From Pseudidiomarina taiwanensis (lineage in GTDB: Bacteria > Pseudomonadota > Gammaproteobacteria > Enterobacterales > Alteromonadaceae): 64,000 bases of DNA. The notes under the pieces are model-generated. The model saw only the letters and a list, made by a program, of their open reading frames with translations, was not told where the DNA came from and did not search any database. The stretch lies in contig NZ_PIQG01000002.1 in NCBI RefSeq assembly GCF_003987435.1, forward strand, positions 1-64,000, in the 5' to 3' direction. The translations under genes were made by a program, and so were the position numbers. Of this stretch, positions 1-9,849 are shown piece after piece; the first letter of the stretch is position 1; each line of letters begins with the position of its first letter.

Positions 1-3000
1 ACGCATTGTAGGTAAGCGTATTGCCGCCTCCTTGCAATAAATTGCCGTTCGCATCATAACTGTAAAAGGCCAGGCTGCTATCGGGTTTTACAATGCTACG
101 AACCGCATTGGGCCCCGCATTGGCATCACTGCGACTGGCATCGCCATAAACATAAAGTGAGGCGAAATCAGATTTACTGGTAAGGTTCCCAACCGCATCA
201 TAACTGTAAGTAATAGCGGGCTCACTGTGACTTATTCCATTAAAGCTACGGGTGCTTTGAGTGAGACGGTGCAGCGCATCATAGCTGTACGTCTCGATGG
301 ATGACTTCGCCCCGTTATCATAGGTCACAATCTGTTGCGCGAGATTTCCAAAGTTACCATATGTATAGGCGATATCATGCACATTCACTCCGGCCTGACT
401 GACCACGCCAATCCTATCGAGCTGACCTGATGTACTGTCATAACTCTTCGTTTCGGTCAACGTCCCATTGTTTTTCAGCGTCGTGACGGCATGACCAAAT
501 GCATCCGTTGCTGTAACCTGCTCGTAGATGTAGCCGGTGGCCGCATTCTTAGTCTGTGTTTGATACCCAAAATCATCATAGTCGTAGGCAAGGGTCAGTC
601 CATTTGGATAGCTCAGCGATTTCAGGCGGCCATAGTGGCTGTCATAAGCCATATTCAGTACGTAACTTTCACCGTCGATAACACGGGTTGAACTAATGGG
701 GCGCCCTAGCCCATCATATTGATAAGACTTACTAAAACTGCCACTTGATTCAAACACAAGTTGGCCAATGGCATGGCTGCCACTATCAAATGTAAACGTT
801 GCATCAACGACTTGATTAACGCGACGCTCGGTGACTCGGCCAAGCCCATCAAAGGTGTAACTAATGACATCCCCATTAGCATCAGTCTCCTGCTCCACTT
901 CACCAAAACTATTATAAGTGAAGCTTTTCAGCCCCATGTTCGGATCATCAACTTGCAGTTTTTGGGAAAATCCGTTGTAGCGTGCTTGAATGACCTCGCC
1001 ATTCGCATCCACGATTGCAATGGGGTTTCCCAGGGCATCATAGCCATAGCGCGTCACGCCACCTTGCGCATCGGTGGTTCGAATCAGCTGACCATCGGCA
1101 CCCAGCGTGCGACTCATCACCAACGTGGTGCCATCATCCACATCAATATCGACTTGATGCCGGTTATAGGTATAGACGGTCTCAATGGTGCCACCTTGGG
1201 CGCGATCGACCCATTTCTCAGTGAGTCGCCCTAAAGCATCGTATTGACGATAATGTGTTCCCTCGGTCACATTGGCATAAAAAGAAGGTATGGATTCAAA
1301 GGCTAACCGACCGAGTCCATCAAAGGTTTTACGTTGATAAATTGGAACACCCGCAAAACCCTGTGTTTCAACCATGATTTCGCGTTTTAATGCATCAAAA
1401 TACGCTCGCGTGGTCGGACTCCCCTCTTGTTGGCTGAAGGTATAGTATACCGCCGCTGTGGCTGGGCAATTAAGTTGGCACCATTGCATCCCTTGTTCAA
1501 TCGGCTTTTGTCCTGCAATGGTCGTTTGCACCAGTCGACCAAACGCATCGTACGTCATTTGAGTCGAAACGCCATTCGCATCGGTAACCTGTGTTGCTTG
1601 GCCATGCGCGGGAGCAATGTGAGAGCTTTGGATGTGCCCTTTATCATTCGTCGTTTGTGTAACAAAGTAACCATCCGCTGAGTAACTCATACTGGTGCTG
1701 CGCACCTGCTCTGAATTTGTCGTGCTGGCGCCCGTATTGGTGACGCTAGTCGGTAATCCAAAACTATTAAAGTCTGTTTGCAGCGTCTGCGATACGCCGG
1801 ATTGACTGGCCGAAGATGTCACTCGGTTTGGCTTGCGATAGCTCGGACCACCAATGTCATATTCAAGCTGTTTTATCTGCCAATGCACAGGGTCGTCACT
1901 GACCGCAACAGGCGCGGCTGTTGCGCTATCTCGACTTAAGGTTTGTGACGTTGTTTGAACTTGAGTCGGTTTTTGAATCCACCAATCCTGTACGTCACTG
2001 TAATCATATGTGGTCGCAATCACCTGCTCGACCCGTTGATAACCATTAAAGCGTTCAACTTTTTTGCGCAACACATTACCGTATGCATCAACATCACTTG
2101 GTGTGGTCCCAATTGATGTAATCGACTCACTTATGAGTGCCAAACGGTCCTCAAGAGCATACTGGCGCTTAACCGCTGAAATAGGGTAACTCCAATAGGT
2201 TGGCTGGGCAGTCGTCTGTTGGGTTCGATATGTATACATTTCTTCATGTAGCGGCGCCGTTTCACAAAGTTCATCAAGGTCGCTTATCAAACACGTCCGC
2301 ACGTGTTCAATTTGCCCAGCAAGTGGAAAAATCTGATGGAAGTCCGTCACCGCTCGCCGACCGCGGGCAATGTCATCCACGACAATCGTCCGAAAGCCCT
2401 GAAAGCCGCGCCCTTGACGATTATAAACGGCCTCTTGATAACTATATGCGGTCTGATTCAACCCTCCAATCCCATTATCTTGCAAACTTTCAGAAACAAC
2501 ATACATGGATGAGGTGAAATAAAAGTGTTCATTTTGACTGTCGCCAGCAACGTAGCGGTCATTCGGAATACGATAAAATGGCAAACCTCCGGCGCGCTCA
2601 GGCAGCGATTTAGAGAGCGGCGCATAACGCCATTCAAATACTTCACCGAAACCATTGTCCACCCGCTCGAGCGTGTCGACTAAGCGTCCGTCATCAGCGC
2701 CTAATCCAGCGAGGTTCTTCTGCTCGTAATACCCTCCCACAACCGCTGGACTCGCACTCGTGTGGGAAACATTTATATAGGCATAATAATAAGGGCTGCC
2801 CCCCACCATTAAATGCTGACCAAATCCCGCAGACTCAGAATGTTGCGCTAACACCGTATAGGTAAAATCAGTAAACCCATTGTTATCGACATCCTTAAGA
2901 CTCAAACCAGAGCTGCGGGCGCCACTTCGTACCGCAAAAGATGAATAGGGCGCATACACAACATCAGGTATCACTCGGTCAAGCGCAATACCCTGGGCAT

Positions 3001-5278
3001 CGGCGCGAGTGTCGAGCACACTCCAATAGAACCGACGCACGTCATAACGGCTCCAATCGATTGCAATTTCGATACCTGGATGACTAATGAGCTCTGCCTT
3101 ATCCTCATGTAAGGCATCATTACATACCGTCGTGTTGTATGGCTCAAAGCTTCCACTTTGATTGGGGTTCCCCCCAAACATCAGACATACATCATCATCA
3201 CTGTGAGTTGCGACTACAAGCTCATCTCGACCATCACTATCCATATCACCGATACGTAAAGCCCCCCAAAGGGCTTGCACCTTAAGATAAGGAAGACCAT
3301 CTCGGCGAAATAGCTCGGCTTCATGAATCCCCAAGCCACTGCCTAAAAGAGTGGGTACTTGGAAACTTCGATCGCCCCGATTTTCATAGACCACCCAGTG
3401 ATATTGACCTGAGATTTTATCCGCAACGATAAAATCACTTAACCCATCTCCGTTTAAATCAGCAAACGTGTATTGGTTATAAAAGACGTTGCTAGGGAGA
3501 CCTGTTTGCGATGCACTCAGTGTTTGCGTAATAAAATAGTCCCCTTGCGCCGTCACCGCCCCGAACGAGACGCGGACAATGGTGTTGGTCATCCCCGTTT
3601 GCCATGTGCGAACCAGATCCATGACACCATCACCATCGATATCTTGGTAATTGACCGATTCCCACACCGTACTGTTTGCAATTGAGCTACTTTGCAATGC
3701 ACTGAGCAACTGACGCGCCTCAAATTGAGGCTGCCCTGTGGCTTGATTCAGATGAAAGTAAATTGATTTATCCGTATCTGTGTAGACAACATCCTGATAT
3801 CCATCACCATTTAAATCAATGATTTCGAGACTTCCGGAAATAAGGTGAGGATAAGTCGCAGCAAGCGTTGGCAAGGTAATGTTGGTCGCAATCAAAGGCT
3901 GCACCACAAAATTTTGGTCAAACTGCAGCAAATTAATCTGTCCATTGCTGTCAACAATCAAAAAATCAGCGATGCCATCACTATTCAAATCACCTGAATC
4001 ATAAAAATAGATCCCATTGACGATCTCGTTCGATGCCGTCGTACCGTCATAAACCAACACGTATTCACCGGCATTCGGACCACTCGTTGCTTTCGTATAT
4101 ATGGCAACATCATACCCGGTCAGCTGCTGCTGACTGTTATAAGAGGAAATAAGATGAATCAACTCGGGCAGTCCATCGCCATTCAAATCACGCTGACGAA
4201 CTTGATCATGGTCCGAGGTTTGTCCCACAACCGGTGCCGCTCGATTTTGGGCGAGGCTAGAGTCTTTATCATCCCATTGTAAATTCGGCGTGTAATAGGA
4301 AAAATCGGTTAAGGGTAAACAGCTCTGTGCCGCACAAACTGTCGCTGAGCTTAAGACTGAGCGTTGCGTATACGGACTGATCTCGTAACTAAACTGATAG
4401 CGCCTTACTTGCGCAGATTGGACTGCCGTAACGATACTTTGTAGCCGATGTGCACCACTTAAAACACCACCTGCAAGATACGACCGAAAAGGATCGGGGC
4501 GTTGCTCATAGTTAAATTGAACAACGCGGTCACCATCTGTCGTTCCTACCCCGGTATAGCGAATTTCATCTAATAAATAGTCACCATTTCCTCGATCGCT
4601 GTAGTGGTAAGTTATCGAATTATTTGCAGGGTCAATTTCATAACTAATCGCCCATCGATTTGGAACAGTAGCTCCCGCTGGAGCCTGGCGACTCGAAGGA
4701 GAGCTGCCATAATATGCGGTGCGATTATTCTTATGTTTGACGACGAAGGAGGTATTGGCACCTAGCGCGCCGATCTGAGTGATTTCAGCGAATTGGTCTA
4801 ACTCTGTTCGATAAATCGTACCAGCGCTTCCATAGCTTCCAGATACCGCAATTAACCGCTTCCCATCGAAACATAACTTATCTTCTACATCTAAGCGTAC
4901 CGAACGAAAACCACCATCTTGGGCAGGGGTTGCCGTACAGCGATGAATACTTGAGCCTGCCACCAATTGCCAACCGACTCCAACGACCCCTCCACCACTT
5001 CGAGATGAGTAGCTCAACTGAACCTTTGGCTCCATATTGGCGCGCCCCGGGGGAAGCTCAATAGGAATGGTGTAGGTTGCCGCACCTCCCGAAACACCCG
5101 CAGAGCCTGGTAAAGCACCCACGCTTTCGTCATGCTGGAGTGTTGAAATGTAGCCGTTTTGTTGATCAAGAACACTACCACCCAGCGCCGCCCAGGGTGG
5201 TGGCGTCGATAACGAATAAGCAGATGTCGTAAAGAATAAGGCGGCGAGCGCAGAGCTCAACACACGTCCATGTTGCAT
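1..5278 (-). CDS. Secreted SpvB/TcdB-N/FG-GAP/RHS-repeat protein, C-terminus beyond left edge
   Basis: An open frame without any in-frame stop runs from an ATG at 5278 to base 1, at least 1,759 residues, and continues outside the window. AGGA at 5290-5287 lies 8 nt before this ATG; an in-frame ATG at 5287 has no room for a ribosome site. The N-terminus is a signal peptide (cleavage likely after residue 22, SAYS). Residues about 57-79 carry the SpvB signature (G-AATYTIPIELPPGR, then LSYSS and GVGWQL). Residues about 360-800 hold seven DxNxDG-type FG-GAP/VCBS calcium-loop motifs, e.g. DLNGDGLPE, DLNSDGIAD, DIDGDGVMD. From about residue 1150 RHS/YD repeats follow (YSYDAVGNL, YSYDANGNL near the left edge). 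The family includes SpvB-TcdB toxin-complex subunits and polymorphic RHS toxins, in which the repeats form a shell around a C-terminal toxin. That tip is not visible here, so toxin activity is inference. Confidence 0.9.
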   Translation of the reverse strand, partial: MQHGRVLSSALAALFFTTSAYSLSTPPPWAALGGSVLDQQNGYISTLQHDESVGALPGSAGVSGGAATYTIPIELPPGRANMEPKVQLSYSSRSGGGVVGVGWQLVAGSSIHRCTATPAQDGGFRSVRLDVEDKLCFDGKRLIAVSGSYGSAGTIYRTELDQFAEITQIGALGANTSFVVKHKNNRTAYYGSSPSSRQAPAGATVPNRWAISYEIDPANNSITYHYSDRGNGDYLLDEIRYTGVGTTDGDRVVQFNYEQRPDPFRSYLAGGVLSGAHRLQSIVTAVQSAQVRRYQFSYEISPYTQRSVLSSATVCAAQSCLPLTDFSYYTPNLQWDDKDSSLAQNRAAPVVGQTSDHDQVRQRDLNGDGLPELIHLISSYNSQQQLTGYDVAIYTKATSGPNAGEYVLVYDGTTASNEIVNGIYFYDSGDLNSDGIADFLIVDSNGQINLLQFDQNFVVQPLIATNITLPTLAATYPHLISGSLEIIDLNGDGYQDVVYTDTDKSIYFHLNQATGQPQFEARQLLSALQSSSIANSTVWESVNYQDIDGDGVMDLVRTWQTGMTNTIVRVSFGAVTAQGDYFITQTLSASQTGLPSNVFYNQYTFADLNGDGLSDFIVADKISGQYHWVVYENRGDRSFQVPTLLGSGLGIHEAELFRRDGLPYLKVQALWGALRIGDMDSDGRDELVVATHSDDDVCLMFGGNPNQSGSFEPYNTTVCNDALHEDKAELISHPGIEIAIDWSRYDVRRFYWSVLDTRADAQGIALDRVIPDVVYAPYSSFAVRSGARSSGLSLKDVDNNGFTDFTYTVLAQHSESAGFGQHLMVGGSPYYYAYINVSHTSASPAVVGGYYEQKNLAGLGADDGRLVDTLERVDNGFGEVFEWRYAPLSKSLPERAGGLPFYRIPNDRYVAGDSQNEHFYFTSSMYVVSESLQDNGIGGLNQTAYSYQEAVYNRQGRGFQGFRTIVVDDIARGRRAVTDFHQIFPLAGQIEHVRTCLISDLDELCETAPLHEEMYTYRTQQTTAQPTYWSYPISAVKRQYALEDRLALISESITSIGTTPSDVDAYGNVLRKKVERFNGYQRVEQVIATTYDYSDVQDWWIQKPTQVQTTSQTLSRDSATAAPVAVSDDPVHWQIKQLEYDIGGPSYRKPNRVTSSASQSGVSQTLQTDFNSFGLPTSVTNTGASTTNSEQVRSTSMSYSADGYFVTQTTNDKGHIQSSHIAPAHGQATQVTDANGVSTQMTYDAFGRLVQTTIAGQKPIEQGMQWCQLNCPATAAVYYTFSQQEGSPTTRAYFDALKREIMVETQGFAGVPIYQRKTFDGLGRLAFESIPSFYANVTEGTHYRQYDALGRLTEKWVDRAQGGTIETVYTYNRHQVDIDVDDGTTLVMSRTLGADGQLIRTTDAQGGVTRYGYDALGNPIAIVDANGEVIQARYNGFSQKLQVDDPNMGLKSFTYNSFGEVEQETDANGDVISYTFDGLGRVTERRVNQVVDATFTFDSGSHAIGQLVFESSGSFSKSYQYDGLGRPISSTRVIDGESYVLNMAYDSHYGRLKSLSYPNGLTLAYDYDDFGYQTQTKNAATGYIYEQVTATDAFGHAVTTLKNNGTLTETKSYDSTSGQLDRIGVVSQAGVNVHDIAYTYGNFGNLAQQIVTYDNGAKSSIETYSYDALHRLTQSTRSFNGISHSEPAITYSYDAVGNLTSKSDFASLYVYGDASRSDANAGPNAVRSIVKPDSSLAFYSYDANGNLLQGGGNTLTYNA

Positions 5279-5361
5279 GATAATCATCCTAAATTAATTT
5301 CACGGAAATACGTTAACTTCTGAAAACACATAAATCAACATTTTTTAAAATAAAATTATGC

Positions 5362-6174
5362 TTATTGGATGTGCTTTGCTAATTCAAGGTAGAGTGCTGG
5401 CCATACATTAGTGTCGTGATATTGCATCGCGGTAAACCGTGAGACAGGACGCCAAGTAAAGCCTTCGGCGTGAGCGCAAGTGGTCGTGGCATATAATCCA
5501 ATTGAGTGTTCTGGCGTACTTCCTAGCTGCCAAAGGCCATCGCTTCGAAGTTTTCCAAGCACCCGAAAATCAGCAATCTTGTGCCGCCACGGCAAGCGTT
5601 GATGAAGCTCATTTAATTCCGCTTCAGTCATTACCTGCTCAGCGGTCCAAACTAAATTATAAGAAGGAAAGCCTTGCTCCTCACGACAATAGCGCTCAGC
5701 GATCTCTGCGCTCAATGGGTATTCATCAACAAAACCAAGCCAATGACCTATTTCGTGTGCCAATAAACTCACATCAGCGCCTAGCGGCAATGAAATATGA
5801 CGGTTCTGACTGAAAGCTGTGGTTGTTCGGTGAAATAGAATATGGTGATCGTTGATTTGGGACGGGAGTAAGGGTAATTGGCAGTGTTGACGAAAGCGTT
5901 CGCCTTGACGGGTACAGCTTAAATCTGCGCTTCGATAGCGCTGCGTTTGCAAACAGCCAACAAATGGTCGAAGTGGATGCCGTTGCCAAGCGGCTAAAGT
6001 GCGGTTGAGCTGGCCCTGCTCTGCTTGACTCAACTCATAAGGTTGCCAGACCCATACCCGGCTTTGCTGACAAATTGGATCATAAGGTACTTGGGCTTGC
6101 GTGTGCGGTATTGAACTCAACAGCAGCAGTGCGAGTGCACTAAAGCCGATGAACTGTCTCCACATACTGAGCAT
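5362..6174 (-). CDS. Predicted secreted zinc metallopeptidase (HEIGHWLGFVDE motif), family unrecognised
   Basis: 270 residues. A hydrophobic N-terminal segment (about residues 8-27) ending in TQAQ looks like a signal peptide, so the product should act in the periplasm or outside. Residues 140-151 read HEIGHWLGFVDE, an HExxHxxGxxDE zinc-protease motif: His140 and His144 as ligands, Glu141 catalytic, Asp150 as possible third ligand. Met250 in TAMQYHD could be a metzincin-type Met-turn, which is inference. Six cysteines (35, 74, 87, 98, 163, 233) suit disulfides in an exported protein. I do not recognise the family; M64-like or another metzincin-like group is possible. It starts 15 bp after the nlpI stop, so the two are probably cotranscribed. 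ATG 6174 has only a weak ribosome site and ATG 6165 is an alternative. The RHS gene lies 83 bp downstream on the same strand. Confidence 0.75.
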   Translation of the reverse strand: MLSMWRQFIGFSALALLLLSSIPHTQAQVPYDPICQQSRVWVWQPYELSQAEQGQLNRTLAAWQRHPLRPFVGCLQTQRYRSADLSCTRQGERFRQHCQLPLLPSQINDHHILFHRTTTAFSQNRHISLPLGADVSLLAHEIGHWLGFVDEYPLSAEIAERYCREEQGFPSYNLVWTAEQVMTEAELNELHQRLPWRHKIADFRVLGKLRSDGLWQLGSTPEHSIGLYATTTCAHAEGFTWRPVSRFTAMQYHDTNVWPALYLELAKHIQ

Positions 6175-6189
6175 TTTGCCGACTAAACT

Positions 6190-7080
6190 TTAATAATAGT
6201 TATCAAAACTATCGTCGCGGTCAGGGCTGAGCGCCTCAAGTTCAAGCTTGGCAAACCGATGTTCTACAAACATATAGACATTGGTTGTCAGCGCCAAGCG
6301 AAAGTACACGGCAGCGCGCTTAGGATTTCCTTGAATCGCTTTTAATTTACCGAGGTAAAAATACACTTCACACATGCGCTCCGCTAAGGTCTCATCCTCA
6401 GCGAGTAACGCTTGGGCATAGCGTTCTAGGAACTCTTGCTCTGAGATAACCCCCAAAAACAAATCACTTAAATACCAAGCCCATTGTTCATTGGCAAACT
6501 CAACCCGTTGCTGCGCCAATTGACGACGTGCTTTATTCGGGTCCTCTTCAAGTGTCGCAAAATAAAGCCAAAGCGCACGATATGGATCATCCGGCTGTTG
6601 CTTAAAGTAAGCCTCAAAGTCATCCACCGCCAAATCATAGCGTTGATCATAGTAGGCTACTAAACCTCGATTGAGATAGACATAAGGGTGCTCAGGATCA
6701 AGCTCCAGCAGTGCTTCTAATGTTTCGTACGCACGCTCGAAATACCCCGCTTGAGCATACTGAAAACCAAGATAATTATAGGCATCAGCCAAGCGCGGAT
6801 TAAGTTCTAGCGCGTAGTTCAAATCTAACCTTGATAATGCCGTTAAGCCCATTGCGTCGAATAAGGTGGCGCGGCGATAATGTACTTGGGCAAGTTGCTC
6901 AGGTTCAAGATCAAACTGAGCACTGAGCATTTCATTGGCTCGTGCAACTTCGAGTTGATAACGAACATCAGGCTCTTGCGGTTCAACCACAATCAGCGCA
7001 TCGGCACTCTCATCAGAACGGCTCGCACACCCTCCTAACAGCATCATGGCAAGAACAACCAGCGCTAGTTTAAATCGCAT
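6190..7080 (-). CDS. nlpI: Outer-membrane TPR lipoprotein NlpI
   Basis: 296 residues, close to the roughly 294 of E. coli NlpI. The signal peptide ends in the lipobox LGGC, with Cys18 as the lipidated residue. TPR-type helix pairs follow from about residue 62 (HYRRATLFDAMG, AYNYLGFQYAQAG, VYLNRGLVAYYDQRYDLAVDDFEAYF). In E. coli NlpI is an outer-membrane adaptor that binds the protease Prc and peptidoglycan hydrolases such as MepS, and nlpI lies directly downstream of pnp, as it does here. The intrinsic terminator at 7142-7170 separates it from pnp, so it probably has its own promoter in the 7081-7141 spacer or depends on read-through. The protease gene directly behind it suggests a protease-adaptor pair (inference). 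Confidence 0.92.
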   Translation of the reverse strand: MRFKLALVVLAMMLLGGCASRSDESADALIVVEPQEPDVRYQLEVARANEMLSAQFDLEPEQLAQVHYRRATLFDAMGLTALSRLDLNYALELNPRLADAYNYLGFQYAQAGYFERAYETLEALLELDPEHPYVYLNRGLVAYYDQRYDLAVDDFEAYFKQQPDDPYRALWLYFATLEEDPNKARRQLAQQRVEFANEQWAWYLSDLFLGVISEQEFLERYAQALLAEDETLAERMCEVYFYLGKLKAIQGNPKRAAVYFRLALTTNVYMFVEHRFAKLELEALSPDRDDSFDNYY

Positions 7081-7141
7081 CTCGCTATACCTCTATTCGT
7101 TACTCTACTTTGCATCATAGCAAAGCCCTTAGCAAAAAAAC

Positions 7142-7170
7142 AAAAAAGGAGCGGTAACCGCTCCTTTTTT
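7142..7170 (-). terminator. Intrinsic terminator after pnp
   Basis: Palindrome GGAGCGGTAACCGCTCC at 7148-7164, flanked by A6 on one side and T6 on the other. On the minus strand it ends in a T-run shortly after the pnp stop at 7197. Because both flanks are homopolymeric it could act in either direction. Confidence 0.9.
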
Positions 7171-7196
7171 AGATTAGCTGCGCTTGCGCTGCCAGC

Positions 7197-9371
7197 TTAT
7201 TCTGCGTCTTTGCTCTCACTCGACGCCGTTTCAGCATTTTCTGCCGGAGTATCAGTGGCTTCTGCCGCTGGCTCAGCAGCTTCCGCTGGCTTTTCAGCCG
7301 CATCTTTCATGCTCAAGCGAACGCGACCCTGACGGTCAATTTCGAGTACCTTAACCGGCACAACATCACCAACTTTAAGGTATTCGTTAACGTCATTTAC
7401 ACGCTCTTCAGCGATTTGTGAAATGTGCACCAAGCCATCTTTACCCGGTAGGATAGTCACGAACGCACCGAAATCTACGATACGAGCAACTTTACCTTGA
7501 TAAATACGGCCAACTTCGACATCAGCAGTAATTTCTTCAATTCGTGCGATCGCTGCATCAGCAGAGGCTTGATCAGTCGCTGCAATGCGAACCGTACCAT
7601 CATCGTTGATTTCGATATTGGTATTGGTTGATTCGGTTAGCTCACGGATGACCGCACCACCTTTACCAATCACGTCACGAATCTTGTCTGGGTTAATCTT
7701 CATGGTGTGATAACGCGGTGCGTAGCTTGATAGCTCTTCACGTGCACCAGACATGGCCTCATCCATTACATTAAGGATATGCAAGCGCGCTGCTTTGGCT
7801 TGAGCAAGTGCGATTTCCATGATTTCACGGGTGATCCCGTCAATCTTGATATCCATTTGCAGTGCCGTCACGCCTTCTGCGGTACCGGCTACTTTAAAGT
7901 CCATATCACCGAGATGATCTTCATCACCAAGGATGTCAGAAAGTACAACAAACTTGTCGCCTTCTTTAACCAAGCCCATTGCGATACCTGCAACCGATGC
8001 TTTCAACGGTACGCCAGCGTCCATCAAGGCCAATGAAGTACCACACACCGAAGCCATTGAGCTTGAGCCGTTTGACTCAGTGATTTCTGATACCACACGA
8101 ATGGTGTACGGGAATTCTTCTTGGCTTGGCATAACCGCTTGCACACCACGCTTAGCTAACCGTCCATGACCGATTTCACGACGCTTAGGTGAGCCAACCA
8201 TACCGGTCTCACCAACTGAGTATGGAGGGAAGTTGTAATGCAACATAAAGCGGTTGCTAGTCGAACCGGTTAGGTCATCAACCATTTGCGCGTCACGCTC
8301 AGTCCCTAAAGTGGCAGCAACCAAAGCTTGCGTTTCACCACGGGTAAAGACAGCAGAGCCATGCACACGTGGCAATACGCCAGTGGCAATGTGTAAGGCG
8401 CGAACCATATCTGGGTCACGACCATCAATACGCTTCTCACCGGCGATGATGCGACCACGCACCACATCACTCTCGAGCGAGTGGAATAAATCACCGATTT
8501 CTTTCTCGCTGAGCGTTTCATCTTCAGCGGTTAATTTAGCAATCACATCGGCTTGCAATGCAGCAATTTGCTCATAACGCGCAGCTTTTTCAGTGATACG
8601 GTAGGCTTCACCGATACCTTCTTCAGCTAGCGCTTTAATTTTGTTCAACAATTCTTCGTTTGTTGCAGGAGCAGTCCATTCCCATTTTGGTTTACCCGCT
8701 TCGGCAACGAATTCGTTGATTGCATTGATCACGGTTTGCATTTGCTCGTGACCATAAACGACCGCGCCCAACATGGCGTCTTCAGACAATAATTGCGCTT
8801 CTGATTCAACCATCAATACGGCGTTATCGGTTCCTGCAACCACTAAATCAAGTTTTGATTCAGCTAATTCATCCATCGTTGGGTTCAGCACATACTCGTC
8901 ATTGATGACACCAACACGGGCCGCACCAATTGGACCTGAGAATGGCACACCTGAAATAGCAAGCGCTGCAGAGGTACCAATCAAGGCAACGATGTCAGGA
9001 GAAACTTGTGGGTTAACACTTACAACGGTCGCGATAACTTGAACTTCGTTTTTAAACCCTTCTGGGAATAATGGACGAATTGGACGGTCGATCAGACGTG
9101 AGGTTAAGGTTTCATTTTCTGATGGGCGGCCTTCACGCTTGAAGAAACCACCTGGAATTTTACCCGCGGCATAGGTCCGTTCTTGGTAGTTAACGGTTAA
9201 TGGGAAAAAGTCTTGCCCTTCTTTTGCTTCTTTTTTTGCAACAACAGTCACTAATACGGTGGTGTCATCCATGCTGGCCAATACAGCACCAGTCGCTTGA
9301 CGCGCCATCGCGCCTGTTTCTAGAGTGACGGTGTGTTGACCATATTGAAATTTCTTTGTAATCGGATTCAC
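7197..9371 (-). CDS. pnp: Polyribonucleotide nucleotidyltransferase (PNPase)
   Basis: 724 residues against about 711 in E. coli. It degrades RNA 3'-5' by phosphorolysis and is a degradosome component. Two RNase PH-like halves are visible: the N-terminal half begins [13 protein letters not shown] and the second contains [10 protein letters not shown] and [13 protein letters not shown] domain (about 560-615, [15 protein letters not shown]) and an S1 domain (about 625-690, [13 protein letters not shown]) follow. The extra length is an acidic Ala/Glu-rich tail after the S1 domain. The start is GTG at 9371, with AAGGA about 10 nt upstream. It lies downstream of rpsO as in E. coli, across a hairpin at 9432-9457 where read-through would be needed for cotranscription. 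In E. coli the pnp leader is cut by RNase III and autoregulated; no equivalent double-hairpin is obvious here. Confidence 0.97.
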   Translation of the reverse strand: MNPITKKFQYGQHTVTLETGAMARQATGAVLASMDDTTVLVTVVAKKEAKEGQDFFPLTVNYQERTYAAGKIPGGFFKREGRPSENETLTSRLIDRPIRPLFPEGFKNEVQVIATVVSVNPQVSPDIVALIGTSAALAISGVPFSGPIGAARVGVINDEYVLNPTMDELAESKLDLVVAGTDNAVLMVESEAQLLSEDAMLGAVVYGHEQMQTVINAINEFVAEAGKPKWEWTAPATNEELLNKIKALAEEGIGEAYRITEKAARYEQIAALQADVIAKLTAEDETLSEKEIGDLFHSLESDVVRGRIIAGEKRIDGRDPDMVRALHIATGVLPRVHGSAVFTRGETQALVAATLGTERDAQMVDDLTGSTSNRFMLHYNFPPYSVGETGMVGSPKRREIGHGRLAKRGVQAVMPSQEEFPYTIRVVSEITESNGSSSMASVCGTSLALMDAGVPLKASVAGIAMGLVKEGDKFVVLSDILGDEDHLGDMDFKVAGTAEGVTALQMDIKIDGITREIMEIALAQAKAARLHILNVMDEAMSGAREELSSYAPRYHTMKINPDKIRDVIGKGGAVIRELTESTNTNIEINDDGTVRIAATDQASADAAIARIEEITADVEVGRIYQGKVARIVDFGAFVTILPGKDGLVHISQIAEERVNDVNEYLKVGDVVPVKVLEIDRQGRVRLSMKDAAEKPAEAAEPAAEATDTPAENAETASSESKDAE

Positions 9372-9431
9372 GTTTTATTTTCCTTTACTCTTTCTCTTTT
9401 ACTTACATTTATCGTGTCATTTCGATCCATC

Positions 9432-9457
9432 AAAAAAGGGGCCGTGCGGCCCCTTTT
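9432..9457 (-). terminator. Intrinsic terminator between rpsO and pnp
   Basis: Eleven-base-pair inverted repeat (9434-9444 with 9447-9457) of G/C core with A/T flanks, followed on the minus strand by a T-run. It lies 12 bp after the rpsO stop codon, matching the position of the attenuating terminator between rpsO and pnp in E. coli. Confidence 0.88.
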
Positions 9458-9469
9458 CTTGAACAGTGC

Positions 9470-9739
9470 TTAGCGACGAATACCGAGTCGCTGAATCAGA
9501 GTTGCGTAACCCTGATTGTCTTTACGCTTAAGGTAGTCCAACAATTTACGACGCTGACTTACCATGCGCAACAAACCACGACGTGAGTGGTGGTCTTTAG
9601 CGTGTTCTTTAAAGTGGCTCTGTAATTCGTTGATGTTCGCAGTCAACAATGCGATTTGTACTTCGGTAGAACCGGTGTCGTTCTCGCTTTGACCAAACTC
9701 TTTAACGATTTCAGCTTTTTGTGCCGCAGTTAGTGACAT
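9470..9739 (-). CDS. rpsO: 30S ribosomal protein S15
   Basis: 89 residues, the usual length. It binds the central domain of 16S rRNA early in 30S assembly and forms a bridge to the 50S subunit. The sequence is canonical: [15 protein letters not shown] in the first half, [21 protein letters not shown] in the RNA-binding half, ending RLGIRR. AGGAG lies 6 nt before the ATG at 9739. It is the last gene before the terminator at 9432-9457 in the rimP-nusA-infB-rbfA-truB-rpsO series. The 110-bp spacer to truB may carry an rpsO promoter, as in E. coli, but no clear hexamers were identified. Confidence 0.98.
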   Translation of the reverse strand: MSLTAAQKAEIVKEFGQSENDTGSTEVQIALLTANINELQSHFKEHAKDHHSRRGLLRMVSQRRKLLDYLKRKDNQGYATLIQRLGIRR

Positions 9740-9849
9740 ATCTTACTCCTGATAGATGAATAATGTTAGTGCCAATCACTAATTCAGCACTAACCCAATC
9801 GGCGTGCATTATACGGGCTTATACCTTGAAAGGCAATGCTTTAGCGCAA

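Noticed and set aside
761-1234. 157-codon plus-strand frame inside the RHS region
   Set aside because: It is the exact antisense phase of the RHS codons, kept open by the repeat's codon bias; no ribosome site and no recognisable domain.
2870-4200. CRISPR-like or tandem DNA repeat array
   Set aside because: Recurring ATCACC/ATTTAAATC patterns are FG-GAP codons at irregular spacing, not identical repeats with spacers.
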